Positions 33,501-41,691 of a DNA stretch of 64,000 bases are shown piece after piece (within the stretch, counting starts at the first letter, position 1; each line of letters begins with the position of its first letter). The DNA lies in contig JAAVHZ010000004.1 in NCBI GenBank assembly GCA_014799465.1, positions 1-64,000 of the forward strand. The letters run 5' to 3'. Position numbers and translations under genes: made by a program. This stretch comes from Lachnospiraceae bacterium (lineage in GTDB: Bacteria; Bacillota; Clostridia; Lachnospirales; Lachnospiraceae). Below the pieces are notes generated by a model. It worked only from the letters and a program-made list of their open reading frames with translations. It searched no databases and was not told where the DNA came from.

Positions 33501-35842
33501 TCTATTATTCTGGCTTTTCCTTTTGGGATGCCTGTGATGGGCTGCGGCTCTGCATATGTTTTTTCTGCTATAAGGTTTCCATCAGCATCATACCTGTAAA
33601 TATTTATGCAGTATAATGTGGTGCCTTCTTTTGTTATGGTAAGGAGTTCTTTTTTTGACATCATCAGACCTGTTTCATTATAGGTGTATATGTCTCCCGG
33701 GTAGCGGTCTTCTTGTGCCATTCCTCCTGCTTCTGCCATTGCTTTTAATACTGCGGGGCTGTGGATGTGATTTTTTACATTTCCGTGCAGGTCATATATG
33801 TATGCATCAGTTATGTTCCCGTATGGGTCTTTTATCATCGTTATCCTGCCTGCACTGTCCCTTGTGTATTCGTATCCTCTGTTGTTTTCTTCATTACTGC
33901 TGTTTTCCAATACTGTTTTTCTTATGATTCTGCCGCAGTTGTCATATCCGTATGTTTCTGTGCCGTATGTGCCAACGTTCTTCTTTATTATCCTGTGGCA
34001 GCTGTCGTATTCGTATGTTATGCTTTCTTCCATGCAGTTTCTTTTTATTGCATTGCAGTCTTCTATTGCATCAGGTTCTTTTGTGCCGCATTTTCTTATA
34101 AGTATTATGTCTCCATATGCATTTCTTTTGTATATGGTCTTTCTGCCGCAGGCATCTTCCTCTGCTATGAGTCTGTCCATGCAGTCATATCCGTATTTTT
34201 CCCCTTTTTCCTGTCCCGGTCTTAGGATTTCAATAAGCCTCCAGCTTTTGTCATATTTATATTCCGTTACACCACCTTCACCATCCGTATATGTTTTTAT
34301 CTTGTTATATTCAGTATATGTGTATTTTTCCGTTTTGTCTTCCGTTGTTTTTTCTGCAAGCCTTCCTGCATCATCATATCCCTTCCTTGTCTCTGTTCCG
34401 TCGGGTAATGTTACCAGCACAGGGTATGGGAATGTTCCTGAGTATTTATATTTTGTGCTTCTGGCGTTTTCATTTTTTTGTGTTGTCCTGCCGTAACAAT
34501 CGTATTCATATTCCGTTACTGATTCTTTCCCTGTTTCATCAAGAAGTTTTCTTTCTTCTGTTATGTTGCCGTTTTCGTCACGTTTATATGTTGTCTGCCT
34601 TCCTGCGTTGTCCCAGGTCTTTGTACAGCCTTCCCTGCCATATTCATAACGTGTTATCAGCCCTGACGGTTCTTTTTTTACAAGGAGGTTTCCTTTTATG
34701 TCATATGTGTATGATGTGACTGCCCCGCACCTGTCGGTGGTTTCAGATATGTTACCATATTTGTCAAGCTTTCTTGTTTCCTCACTGCCGTCAGGGTATT
34801 TTATACAGATTATGTCGTAGTTTTCATCGTATTTATACTGTGTAACAGCCCCGTTTTCTTCTTCGGTTACGGTGTTTGTCCTGCTTTTTTCATCATATGT
34901 GCAGGTGCAGTACCTTCCGTCTGCCGTCTTCTGCCTTATTACCCTGCGGCTGTCATCATATTCATTTTCAAGGTATGTGCATCCCATGCCGTCTGTTATT
35001 GTTTTCAGGTTTTCTTTTTCGTCATAGGTGTATTTTATTTCTGTCCCGTCGCACCTTGTTACTTTTGTGAGAAGCCCTTTTTCATATTCATATCTTACGG
35101 TTCTGCCTGTGCTGTCCGTGGCTGATGATATTTTCATGTTTTCCCGCTTAAATGTAAGGGTGTACCCTGTAGGAAGAATGATTTTTTCTATTCCGTATTC
35201 GTTGTATATATAGTCTGTGATGTTGCCGTTCCTGTCTGTTTTCTTCTCTATTTTTCCATTTTTGTCGTAGTAATATTTAACCTTTACTGTACTATCTGTG
35301 AATATGTATCCGTTTTCTGTTTTTTCCAGTGTGAATTTTTTTGTACCGCTTTTTTTGTTTATGTATCTGCTGCCGCGTTTTATGTATTCCGCAGTTTTCC
35401 CATTGGGCATGGTTACTGTTGCGACATTTTCTTCTTCGGTCACAAACGTGTCAGTGCAGAATGCCCATGCTTTTCCGAGGCTGCGGTCGGGTTTCTTTTT
35501 TGAAGGTCCGGTGTATCTCCTTGTAAGGCTGTATTCCCCGCCCATGTCGGGAAGTATGAAGTCTTTGTCTTCGCAGATGTATTCCCCTGTTGCCATGTTT
35601 ACAGGGTCAATGTCTTCTGCATCGCTTTCTGTTGACTTTTTGCCTGTGACTTGTCTCTGCGGTTTATAATCAGTCTCACCTAATTTTTCTATCGGAAGTG
35701 GCTGCATATGCATTTCTTCCGTTTCTAAAGGCTGCCTGCTGCTTCCTGCTGTTGGCAGACCATTATTGCCCGTTACATTTTCACTGCTGTTTACTTTTCC
35801 TGTACCACCTAATACACTTGTCGATATTGTTTTACCTGCCAT
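30539..35842 (-). CDS. Rhs/YD-repeat polymorphic toxin with Ntox30-like tip
   Basis: A 1,767-residue protein. Residues ~1-75 are disordered with no signal peptide. A DUF6531-type segment follows (DPVNMATGEYICEDKDFILP). About 30 YD repeats (for example YDENYDIICIKYPDGSEETR) form the shell up to ~1,560. The Rhs core lies around LRARYYTPDTGRFIKADTYH and ends NPVKYVDPSG near 1,635. The variable tip (~132 residues) contains GKRIEIKWHSADLNAAERYP and SGSGWTAQIKVGRKLLGQDG, a pattern I associate with polymorphic toxin type 30, a presumed RNase. The shell is more GC-rich than its neighbours, while the 3' end and following genes are AT-rich, as expected for exchangeable tips. How it leaves the cell is unclear. 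The start follows AAAGGAGGAG. Confidence 0.93.
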   Translation of the reverse strand: MAGKTISTSVLGGTGKVNSSENVTGNNGLPTAGSSRQPLETEEMHMQPLPIEKLGETDYKPQRQVTGKKSTESDAEDIDPVNMATGEYICEDKDFILPDMGGEYSLTRRYTGPSKKKPDRSLGKAWAFCTDTFVTEEENVATVTMPNGKTAEYIKRGSRYINKKSGTKKFTLEKTENGYIFTDSTVKVKYYYDKNGKIEKKTDRNGNITDYIYNEYGIEKIILPTGYTLTFKRENMKISSATDSTGRTVRYEYEKGLLTKVTRCDGTEIKYTYDEKENLKTITDGMGCTYLENEYDDSRRVIRQKTADGRYCTCTYDEKSRTNTVTEEENGAVTQYKYDENYDIICIKYPDGSEETRKLDKYGNISETTDRCGAVTSYTYDIKGNLLVKKEPSGLITRYEYGREGCTKTWDNAGRQTTYKRDENGNITEERKLLDETGKESVTEYEYDCYGRTTQKNENARSTKYKYSGTFPYPVLVTLPDGTETRKGYDDAGRLAEKTTEDKTEKYTYTEYNKIKTYTDGEGGVTEYKYDKSWRLIEILRPGQEKGEKYGYDCMDRLIAEEDACGRKTIYKRNAYGDIILIRKCGTKEPDAIEDCNAIKRNCMEESITYEYDSCHRIIKKNVGTYGTETYGYDNCGRIIRKTVLENSSNEENNRGYEYTRDSAGRITMIKDPYGNITDAYIYDLHGNVKNHIHSPAVLKAMAEAGGMAQEDRYPGDIYTYNETGLMMSKKELLTITKEGTTLYCINIYRYDADGNLIAEKTYAEPQPITGIPKGKARIIERKYNECGRLKEISDSEGAKAVYEYDIHGRKVKETALQDREKSRITEYEYDRCDRLTAQRVMEKQKSAPQQREKLQRRNGNRFLESRKIPKEPEIREKLIEETGYCYDKSGNIIKAVMPDGLTITYTYDESDRKTSVTASDGKNKEAARKNTYRYDEYGYLSEKTENGITTRYENDAFGNILKEKYADGGTTVYRYDINGRCTCIITPEENRKSEENAASCTAMGTATEYDLCGRPVKTTSPDGAILEENTYDSSGNILMQKNADGNSIKYVYDAGGRIKYTVTSAGVRREYTYDAIGNITAQSVGEEAVYYQTDMWGNVLEIKAAEDIKEKYEYDHMGNLTAATDGEGRRREYHRDIQGNTDRITYADGSLETYRYDAMGRMVTKTYRSGKKEEYGYDIFGNPVKIEAEQECLKEDIYSREQNEKYTYEYDRDGRIKSASGGGIKYTYEYDICGRLKSKSACGRTLLKYEYDLNGNKTSVTDVTGKTTQYEYDISDHLITIIENDKILAEYTYTLCGKVSKIKCGDIITEYRYDLDGRKEKIKVTVSGKVISDIKYIYDASGNCIKKLNGADGLNAVTEYKYDGIGRLTRVDNAGIIETYTYDHAGNRTNHTINGETTEKYSYNEVNELLSIERSTKQGSKNEIRNFTYDPDGNMTSDGRGIYKYDSLNRMTEAVMEDGRKLICKYDAEGLRHETEENGRLIRFIYSGRDAVCEEADDNITRYIRGNGRLVVSDSENARTYYHYACDSLGSITHVIAGNEFYSEEANANVNSRILCRYKYDAFGNTINSEETIANRYGFTGEMYDNITDMYYLRARYYTPDTGRFIKADTYHGDGLNLYVYARNNPVKYVDPSGHESQNSVSEIAKSDSGTELTIYDPEFAARQLLNCGTTSEELLRTTIPKDVPNTFVPSDTIEDGYKYSFSVNGKRIEIKWHSADLNAAERYPGSNSGSGWTAQIKVGRKLLGQDGNFYRRPKNATHIPLRGGE

Positions 35843-36214
35843 TTCTATACTCCTCCTTTGTGTTTTAATTTTATCGGGATATAATTTACATAAAAAGAGA
35901 TACTGCCTAGGATTTGACTTTAAAGATTTGCGTGTTAAATTTTCCCCTTCTGTTTCTCTCCATACCCCTTTTTCTATAACGTTTATAATATATATTCATT
36001 TTCTCATATAAGTATAATCATGTCAAGATTTACAACTATGCCTAAAAACGACACACGCATAAGTAACTCAAGCATTAATTTCCAATATTTTGTATATCAC
36101 AATCCAAAATCAAATATAAAATTATGCGTTTTATCAAGTGATTATTGCATATTTTTGAATAAATGTTTGAGATTTGTTTACAAAATATTTATTCATACAT
36201 TTATCCTGCAGTAC
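35843..36214. other. Intergenic region between the Rhs gene and the Fur-family gene
   Basis: This 370-base AT-rich gap separates divergent genes. On the minus strand TTGACA at 36026-36021 with GAAAAT 17-18 bases on could drive the Rhs gene with a ~150-base leader. The Rhs ribosome site AAAGGAGGAG lies at its start. No conserved RNA, repeat or small gene was recognised in the remainder. Confidence 0.4.
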
Positions 36215-36266
36215 TTGACTTTTCCATTATAAAGTGTAAAATGAAAAAGGTTTTCAAATTCATTTT
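36215..36266 (+). promoter_or_regulatory. Promoter and candidate metal-regulator operator before the Fur-family gene
   Basis: TTGACT (36215-36220), 16 bases, then TAAAAT (36237-36242) form a likely promoter. An inverted repeat AAAATGAA (36238-36245) / TTCATTTT (36259-36266) overlaps the -10, where a repressor would block RNA polymerase. Autoregulation by the Fur/Zur-type protein is the natural hypothesis, although the repeat does not match the known Bacillus 7-1-7 Fur/Zur box. Confidence 0.5.
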
Positions 36267-36284
36267 GTATGGAGGTCAGATTGA

Positions 36285-36683
36285 ATGTATAATACAAAAC
36301 AGCAGAAGGCTATACTTGGCTATATAGCAGAAAATACAGACAGTTACATAACTGTTAATCAAATTTCAGAACATATGAAAGAACAACACATCAAAATCGG
36401 ACTTACCACCATTTACAGACATTTAGAAAAACTCATAGAACAGGGACTTATAAGCAAGATTAAAGTTGACGGGCTTAATGGTGCATGTTTCAAATACGGT
36501 CAGCCGGAAGAAAGAGCATATTTCGGTCTTAAATGCGAAAAATGCGGTAAAATACTTAAAGTAGATTGTTCACATTTAAAATTATTTTATGAACATATTA
36601 ATTCAGAACATAAATTCAGCATAAATCAGAATAAAACCATATTTTATGGTATATGTAAAACATGTAGTGTATCTGCTCTATAG
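36285..36683 (+). CDS. Fur-family metalloregulator, probably Zur-like
   Basis: A 132-residue repressor of the Fur family. The winged-helix N-terminus includes KQQKAILGYIAENTDSYITV and the recognition region IGLTTIYRHLEKLIEQGLI. The C-terminal dimerisation half has the structural zinc pairs CEKCGK and CKTC. The regulatory His cluster is reduced compared with classic Fur (YFGLKCEKCG instead of HHHHLIC), so the metal sensed is uncertain. The gene directly precedes a zinc/manganese-binding lipoprotein, which suggests Zur-like control of metal uptake. The start follows GGAGG. Confidence 0.88.
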   Translation: MYNTKQQKAILGYIAENTDSYITVNQISEHMKEQHIKIGLTTIYRHLEKLIEQGLISKIKVDGLNGACFKYGQPEERAYFGLKCEKCGKILKVDCSHLKLFYEHINSEHKFSINQNKTIFYGICKTCSVSAL

Positions 36684-36728
36684 CAATGCTTATCCTAAAA
36701 TCAAAATATAGATTGGAGACAATTATAA

Positions 36729-37730
36729 ATGAAAAAAAGAAGAACCACTATTTTTACCGCCCTGCTGATTACTGCCATACTGATATCAGGATGTGCAGGA
36801 GAAAGTAAAACAGGAAGTAACCCCGGGAAAACCAACATGAAAGAAAACGGCAGGCTAAATGTTGTTACAACCCTTTTCCCATACTATGACTTTATAAGGC
36901 AGATAGCTGGAGATAAGATTAATCTTACTATGATTGTACCTGCCGGAATGGATACCCACTCATTTGAACCTACAACGGAAGATATGATAAATATTCAGAA
37001 TTCAGATATCTTTATATATAACGGCGGTTCGCTGGAACACTGGGTTACAAAAGTACTTGATTCAACAAACAATAAAAACCAGACAATCATGCGTATGATG
37101 GATTATACAGATATTCTGGAAGAAGAACACAAGGAAGGCATGGAAGATGAGCATGATAATGAACACAAAAATAATTTTGACAAAAAAGATTTTGACGAAG
37201 AAGAATATGACGAACATATATGGACATCACCTGTTATAGCCTGTACACTTGTAACTGAAATATGCAGTACACTAAAGGAAGCAGACAGCGAAAATGCAGA
37301 TTTTTATCAAAATAATTGTGATAAGTATATTGAACAGCTAAAATCATTAGATAAGGAACTTCACAATATAACAGATAATGCAAGAGTTAAAACATTAATA
37401 TTTGCAGACAAATTCCCTTTGAGATACTTTACAGAAGAATACGGACTTGACTATTTTGCAGCATTCAGCGGATGCAGTACTGATACAGAGCCAAGCGTAG
37501 ATACATTAAAATTCCTGATAGATAAAGTAAAATCCGAAAAGATTAGTTATGTATACTATCTGGAACTCAGCAGCCAGAAAATAGCCGATACCATCTGTAG
37601 TTCCACTAATGCAAAAAAGAAACTGTTTTACTCCTGCCACAATGTCTCACAAAAGCAGTTCAATGATGGAATAACATATATAGATATGATGGAAAAAAAT
37701 GCAGAAACACTAAAGGAAGGACTAAAGTAA
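36729..37730 (+). CDS. Metal ABC transporter substrate-binding lipoprotein (ZnuA/TroA type)
   Basis: A 333-residue lipoprotein: signal peptide with lipobox LISGC (Cys22), then a TroA fold. The metal site residues appear as His in GMDTHSFEP (motif H1), the His in DEHIWTSPV, the Glu/Asp region TLIFADKFPLRYF, and Asp in the C-terminal half. A His/Asp/Glu-rich loop (about 135-160, EEEHKEGMEDEHDNEHK) just before DEHIW is typical of zinc-specific ZnuA. No permease or ATPase gene follows: the next gene is an rRNA methyltransferase 2 bases away. It must therefore use a transporter encoded elsewhere or act as a zinc scavenger. Confidence 0.92.
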   Translation: MKKRRTTIFTALLITAILISGCAGESKTGSNPGKTNMKENGRLNVVTTLFPYYDFIRQIAGDKINLTMIVPAGMDTHSFEPTTEDMINIQNSDIFIYNGGSLEHWVTKVLDSTNNKNQTIMRMMDYTDILEEEHKEGMEDEHDNEHKNNFDKKDFDEEEYDEHIWTSPVIACTLVTEICSTLKEADSENADFYQNNCDKYIEQLKSLDKELHNITDNARVKTLIFADKFPLRYFTEEYGLDYFAAFSGCSTDTEPSVDTLKFLIDKVKSEKISYVYYLELSSQKIADTICSSTNAKKKLFYSCHNVSQKQFNDGITYIDMMEKNAETLKEGLK

Positions 37731-37731
37731 T

Positions 37732-38934
37732 ATGGCAAATACAACAGTAACATTAAAAAAAGGAGAAGGCCGCACCATAAAATCAGGCGGTCTCTGGATA
37801 TATGATAATGAAATATCAGATATAAGTGGTAACTTTACAAACGGAGATATTGTAGAAGTACATGACTTTGATGGTTATCCATTGGGTAAAGGATTTATAA
37901 ATACCAAATCCAAAATTACAGTCAGGCTTATGACAAAAAATGTAAATCAGGAAATAGATTATGATTTTTTGAAGACAAGGGTACAGAATGCATGGGAATA
38001 CAGAAAAAAGGTAACAAATACTGATAGCTGCAGACTTATATTTGGCGAGGCAGACTTTTTACCCGGAATTGTAGTTGACAAATTCTCGGATGTATTGGTT
38101 GTACAATCACTTGCACTTGGTATTGATTTGCTGAAAGAAAATATTATAAACGCACTAAAGGAAGTACTGGCATCAGACGGTATATCAATTCGAGGTGTTT
38201 ACGAAAGAAGTGATGCAAAAGTGCGTACCAATGAAGGTATGGACAGAATAAAAGGGTTTATAGGAAATGAATTTGATACAAACGTAACTATAACCGAAAA
38301 CGGTGTAAAATATATTGTAGATATTAAAGACGGACAGAAAACAGGTTTCTTTCTTGACCAGAAATACAACAGGCTTGCAATACAAAAACTTTGTAAGGAT
38401 TCAACAGTATTAGACTGCTTTACACATACAGGCTCATTTGCACTAAACGCCGGAATAGCAGGTGCTAGAGAAGTTCTTGGTGTAGATGCATCTTTACTTG
38501 CAGTCAGGCAGGCCGAAGAAAATGCAAAATTAAATGGTCTTGAAGATACGGTACATTTCAAATGCGAAGATGTATTTGAACTGCTCCCAAAATTTGAAAA
38601 AAGCGGTGAAAAATTTGATGTAGTCATACTTGACCCACCAGCATTTACAAAATCAAGAAACTCTATTAAAAACGCAGTAAAAGGCTACAGGGAAATTAAT
38701 CTTCGTGCCATGAAACTGGTAAAAGACGGAGGTTTTCTTGCTACATGTTCATGCTCACACTTTATGTCTTATGAGATGTTTACAAAGACTATTAATCAGG
38801 CTGCACATAACGTACATAAACGTCTCAGGCAGGTGGAATACAGAACCCAGTCACCTGACCATCCTATTCTCTGGGCAGCAGATGAATCCTACTATCTTAA
38901 ATTCTATATATTTCAGGTATGCAGCGAATATTAA
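37732..38934 (+). CDS. 23S rRNA cytosine-5 methyltransferase (RlmI/YwbD type)
   Basis: A 400-residue class I SAM-dependent methyltransferase with an N-terminal PUA domain (about 1-70, GEGRTIKSGGLWIYDNEI). An EEHEE-like linker (LIFGEADFLPGIVVDKFSD) and the Rossmann domain from ~220 follow. Motif I is VLDCFTHTGSFALNAG, motif IV is VILDPPAFTKS, and the catalytic Cys is in LATCSCSHFMS. In Escherichia coli RlmI makes m5C1962 in 23S rRNA. It begins one base after the ZnuA-like stop. The link to metal uptake is probably only shared transcription. Confidence 0.93.
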   Translation: MANTTVTLKKGEGRTIKSGGLWIYDNEISDISGNFTNGDIVEVHDFDGYPLGKGFINTKSKITVRLMTKNVNQEIDYDFLKTRVQNAWEYRKKVTNTDSCRLIFGEADFLPGIVVDKFSDVLVVQSLALGIDLLKENIINALKEVLASDGISIRGVYERSDAKVRTNEGMDRIKGFIGNEFDTNVTITENGVKYIVDIKDGQKTGFFLDQKYNRLAIQKLCKDSTVLDCFTHTGSFALNAGIAGAREVLGVDASLLAVRQAEENAKLNGLEDTVHFKCEDVFELLPKFEKSGEKFDVVILDPPAFTKSRNSIKNAVKGYREINLRAMKLVKDGGFLATCSCSHFMSYEMFTKTINQAAHNVHKRLRQVEYRTQSPDHPILWAADESYYLKFYIFQVCSEY

Positions 38935-38947
38935 CATAAAACATATG

Positions 38948-38983
38948 AGAATCATATCCTAAGACCCTTAGGATAATGATTCT
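38948..38983. terminator. Bidirectional terminator between convergent methyltransferase genes
   Basis: A near-perfect 16-bp stem (AGAATCATATCCTAAG and its complement with one bulge) with a 3-nt loop lies between the plus-strand RlmI-type gene and the minus-strand RsmF-type gene. The stop codon of the latter (38952) is in the stem, so an arm encodes its last residues (LRI). Confidence 0.75.
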
Positions 38984-40310
38984 TTATCATACCGCCTGAT
39001 GCCTTTCCCCATCCTATCGAAAAGCCATCCACTGTCATCAGCGTCCATCCATTATATCCATCTTCCGAAATAACTTCTCCTCTAAGATACTTTTCCGCCA
39101 AATCTATATCCATATCTTTAACATTTACCGCATCCAAAGGAGAAAGTGCCATGGCAAGTGCATGTGCCGGCTCAAACCTGCTCTTTTTATTTATGCCCAG
39201 ATGAAGCCCCGGTCTTACAACCTTTAACCCTTTTATTAAAGGCATCTCCTGCGGTATACTATATAACTGCTCCCCAAACATCACATAATCACCCTGTGTT
39301 TTAAAATTATTAAGATATTCGGCAACAAACTTATTATACAAGGAGACTTCGCTCCTTTTATTGTAATTCTGTCCCGGCTCATAACGCATATCCTGTCCGT
39401 CCCTTTTAATAAGTTTTGCCGCAAAATGACCTTCTCCGCCTAATCTGTGAGGCCACAGCCTGATAGTCTTTAATACATCTTCTCCGCCATACTCTTTGCG
39501 ACCATGGTCAAATCCTTCATAAACTGTACACTCACATAATTCAAATTCACTATGCTTTTTTATAAATTCTGATATTACACTCTCATTCTCTTCTGGTGAA
39601 AATGTACATGTGGAATACACCAGTACTCCTCCGGTTTTAAGCATTTCTGCGGCATTATCCAGTATCATTTTCTGCCTTTCAGCACATCTTTCAACCTGTA
39701 ACTGACTCCATTCCGATACTGCATTTTCGTCTTTTCTAAACATCCCCTCTCCAGAACATGGTGCATCCACCAGTATCTTATCGAAAAAGCGTGGAAACCT
39801 TTGTGCGAGGCATTCTGAACTCTCATTTAATACCACAGCATTTTTTATTCCCAGCCTTTCAATATTTTGTGAGAGTATTTTTACACGCTGCGGATTTATT
39901 TCATTTGAGACCAATAATCCCTGACCCTGCATTTTCCCCGCAATCTGTGTACTCTTTCCTCCCGGTGCTGCACACAAATCAAGTACCTTGTCACCGGGTT
40001 TTGCATCCAAAAGCTCCGCTACTGCCATAGCACTGGGTTCCTGAATATAATATACTCCGGCTTCATGATAAGGATGCTTTCCCGGTCTGGAAGAAGATTC
40101 GTAATAATAACCTTCTTCTGCCCATGTAACTTTTTTAAGTCCAAAATCCATCTGTTCAAAAACATCTCTGCATACCTTAATTGGATTCATCCTTATCCCA
40201 TACAAACGTTCATTATCAAATCCTCGAATAAATGCGTTATATTCAGTACCCAGAAGTACTTCCATCTTCTTTAAAAAATCCTCAGGTAAGTTAACCACTC
40301 TAATCTCCAT
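38952..40310 (-). CDS. RNA cytosine-5 methyltransferase (NOL1/NOP2/Sun, RsmF type)
   Basis: A 452-residue m5C methyltransferase. The catalytic domain has the SAM site VLDLCAAPGGKSTQIA, the motif IV Cys in VDAPCSGEGMFRKDE and the nucleophile Cys in YSTCTFSPEENE. The C-terminal ~170 residues match the extra domain of the RsmF/YebU group (RLGGEGHFAAKLI, then a PUA-like end with GWGKASGGMIKNHYPKGLR). The target is a cytosine of 16S rRNA by analogy. It is the first gene after a convergent terminator and precedes nothing obvious in function. Confidence 0.93.
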   Translation of the reverse strand: MEIRVVNLPEDFLKKMEVLLGTEYNAFIRGFDNERLYGIRMNPIKVCRDVFEQMDFGLKKVTWAEEGYYYESSSRPGKHPYHEAGVYYIQEPSAMAVAELLDAKPGDKVLDLCAAPGGKSTQIAGKMQGQGLLVSNEINPQRVKILSQNIERLGIKNAVVLNESSECLAQRFPRFFDKILVDAPCSGEGMFRKDENAVSEWSQLQVERCAERQKMILDNAAEMLKTGGVLVYSTCTFSPEENESVISEFIKKHSEFELCECTVYEGFDHGRKEYGGEDVLKTIRLWPHRLGGEGHFAAKLIKRDGQDMRYEPGQNYNKRSEVSLYNKFVAEYLNNFKTQGDYVMFGEQLYSIPQEMPLIKGLKVVRPGLHLGINKKSRFEPAHALAMALSPLDAVNVKDMDIDLAEKYLRGEVISEDGYNGWTLMTVDGFSIGWGKASGGMIKNHYPKGLRI

Positions 40311-40317
40311 CCTTTGC

Positions 40318-41667
40318 TTATACTACTTTCTTACCTCTCCATTTCCCATTCATCCACCTTATATATACCATAATTCCACGAAGTATTTCATCCATTGCCA
40401 TGGCAATCCATATTCCAACAAGTCCCATATCTGATACTATTCCAAGCAAATATCCGATTAGTACAGATACTCCCCACATTGATGCCATTCCAAGGTAAGT
40501 TGGGAACTTTACATCTCCTGCTGATTTAAGACTGTTTATTATCACAAGATTCGCTGTTCTTCCAAACTCCAGAAAAATGCATATTAACATTACCTTCTGC
40601 CCAAGTTTAATAATATCTGCACTATCCGTAAACAGCCTTAATGTAAAAGGACTTATAATAAAAGATGTAAATGCTATTCCAAAAGATATTATAACTGCCA
40701 CCCATAAAGTTTTTCTCACACGCCTGAATGCAAAATCTTCCTTATTCGCACCCACCGCATGTCCTACCACTATAGCTGTTGCCATAGCTGCCGATGCTGA
40801 AAACAAATAAGCAAAATTACTTAATATACTGCAATATGCCTTTGCATTTATTGCAGCCTCTCCCATAGTATTTACAATCATCAAAATAACAAGCTGTGCT
40901 ACATTATATGAAATATTCTCACCGGCAGTAGGTATTCCTATCTTAAGCAGTTTCTTTAGTATATCTGTAGGAAAGGGTTTAAGATATCTAAACGATATAT
41001 TCCCTTCCACTTTTACTGCAAAATATATTACAGCCATTAATAATGCCGAACATTTACTGAATGCACTTGATATTGCAACTCCTTTTACCCCCAGATTGAG
41101 ATATGAAAGCGGACCGTATAAAAACAGATAATTACCGGCTATATTCAGCAGATTTATTCCAATAGATATATACATACCTATCTTTGTCATTCCATTACTG
41201 CGGAATATCTGATAAAATGTGTCAAATGCTGCCTCTACAAAGACAAAACCTCCCACTATACGAAGATAACTTATGGCATCAGGCATCATACTGTGTGGTA
41301 CCTGCATAATGGTAAACAACTGCTTTGTAAATACCAGCAAAATAATACTTATAACTACACTTACAGACAAATTAAACAGAACTGATACTGTATATATCTG
41401 GCTCAGCCTTTCTTTGACTTTCGCACCGATATACTGTGCCACGATAATTCCCGTAGCACTGGATATTACAGAAAATGCAAGTGTCAGAAATGATAATATC
41501 TGGCTGGCATTACTTATTCCTCCAACTGCTGTCTTTGAATATCTGCTGAGCATAAATGTATCAACATACCCTATGCACATGGTCAGCAAAAGCTGTATAA
41601 ACACAGGCCACCCTAATTTAAATAGTGATGTATTTTCATCTATTATAACTCCCTCTTCTGCTGCCAT
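40318..41667 (-). CDS. MATE family efflux transporter
   Basis: A 449-residue inner membrane exporter with 12 predicted helices in two homologous halves. The first half starts FKLGWPVFIQLLLTMCIGYV and holds the conserved MLSRYSKTAVGGISNASQI. The second half shows GIPTAGENISYNVAQLVILMIVN and AMATAIVVGHAVGA, the usual MATE motifs. It would expel cationic or dye-like compounds using Na+ or H+. It lies 7 bases upstream of the RsmF-type gene with no functional tie seen. Confidence 0.92.
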   Translation of the reverse strand: MAAEEGVIIDENTSLFKLGWPVFIQLLLTMCIGYVDTFMLSRYSKTAVGGISNASQILSFLTLAFSVISSATGIIVAQYIGAKVKERLSQIYTVSVLFNLSVSVVISIILLVFTKQLFTIMQVPHSMMPDAISYLRIVGGFVFVEAAFDTFYQIFRSNGMTKIGMYISIGINLLNIAGNYLFLYGPLSYLNLGVKGVAISSAFSKCSALLMAVIYFAVKVEGNISFRYLKPFPTDILKKLLKIGIPTAGENISYNVAQLVILMIVNTMGEAAINAKAYCSILSNFAYLFSASAAMATAIVVGHAVGANKEDFAFRRVRKTLWVAVIISFGIAFTSFIISPFTLRLFTDSADIIKLGQKVMLICIFLEFGRTANLVIINSLKSAGDVKFPTYLGMASMWGVSVLIGYLLGIVSDMGLVGIWIAMAMDEILRGIMVYIRWMNGKWRGKKVV

Positions 41668-41691
41668 ATACCAATCTCCATTCTGAAGTGC

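Noticed and set aside
33798..34496. Long plus-strand open frame opposite the Rhs gene
   Set aside because: It is an antisense shadow caused by the YD-repeat codon periodicity; it has no ribosome site and a low-complexity Phe/Leu/Ser/Tyr composition.
30539..35842. YD repeats as a tandem DNA repeat or phage tail fibre
   Set aside because: The repeats are diverged at DNA level, and the Rhs core plus variable tip and immunity gene identify a polymorphic toxin.
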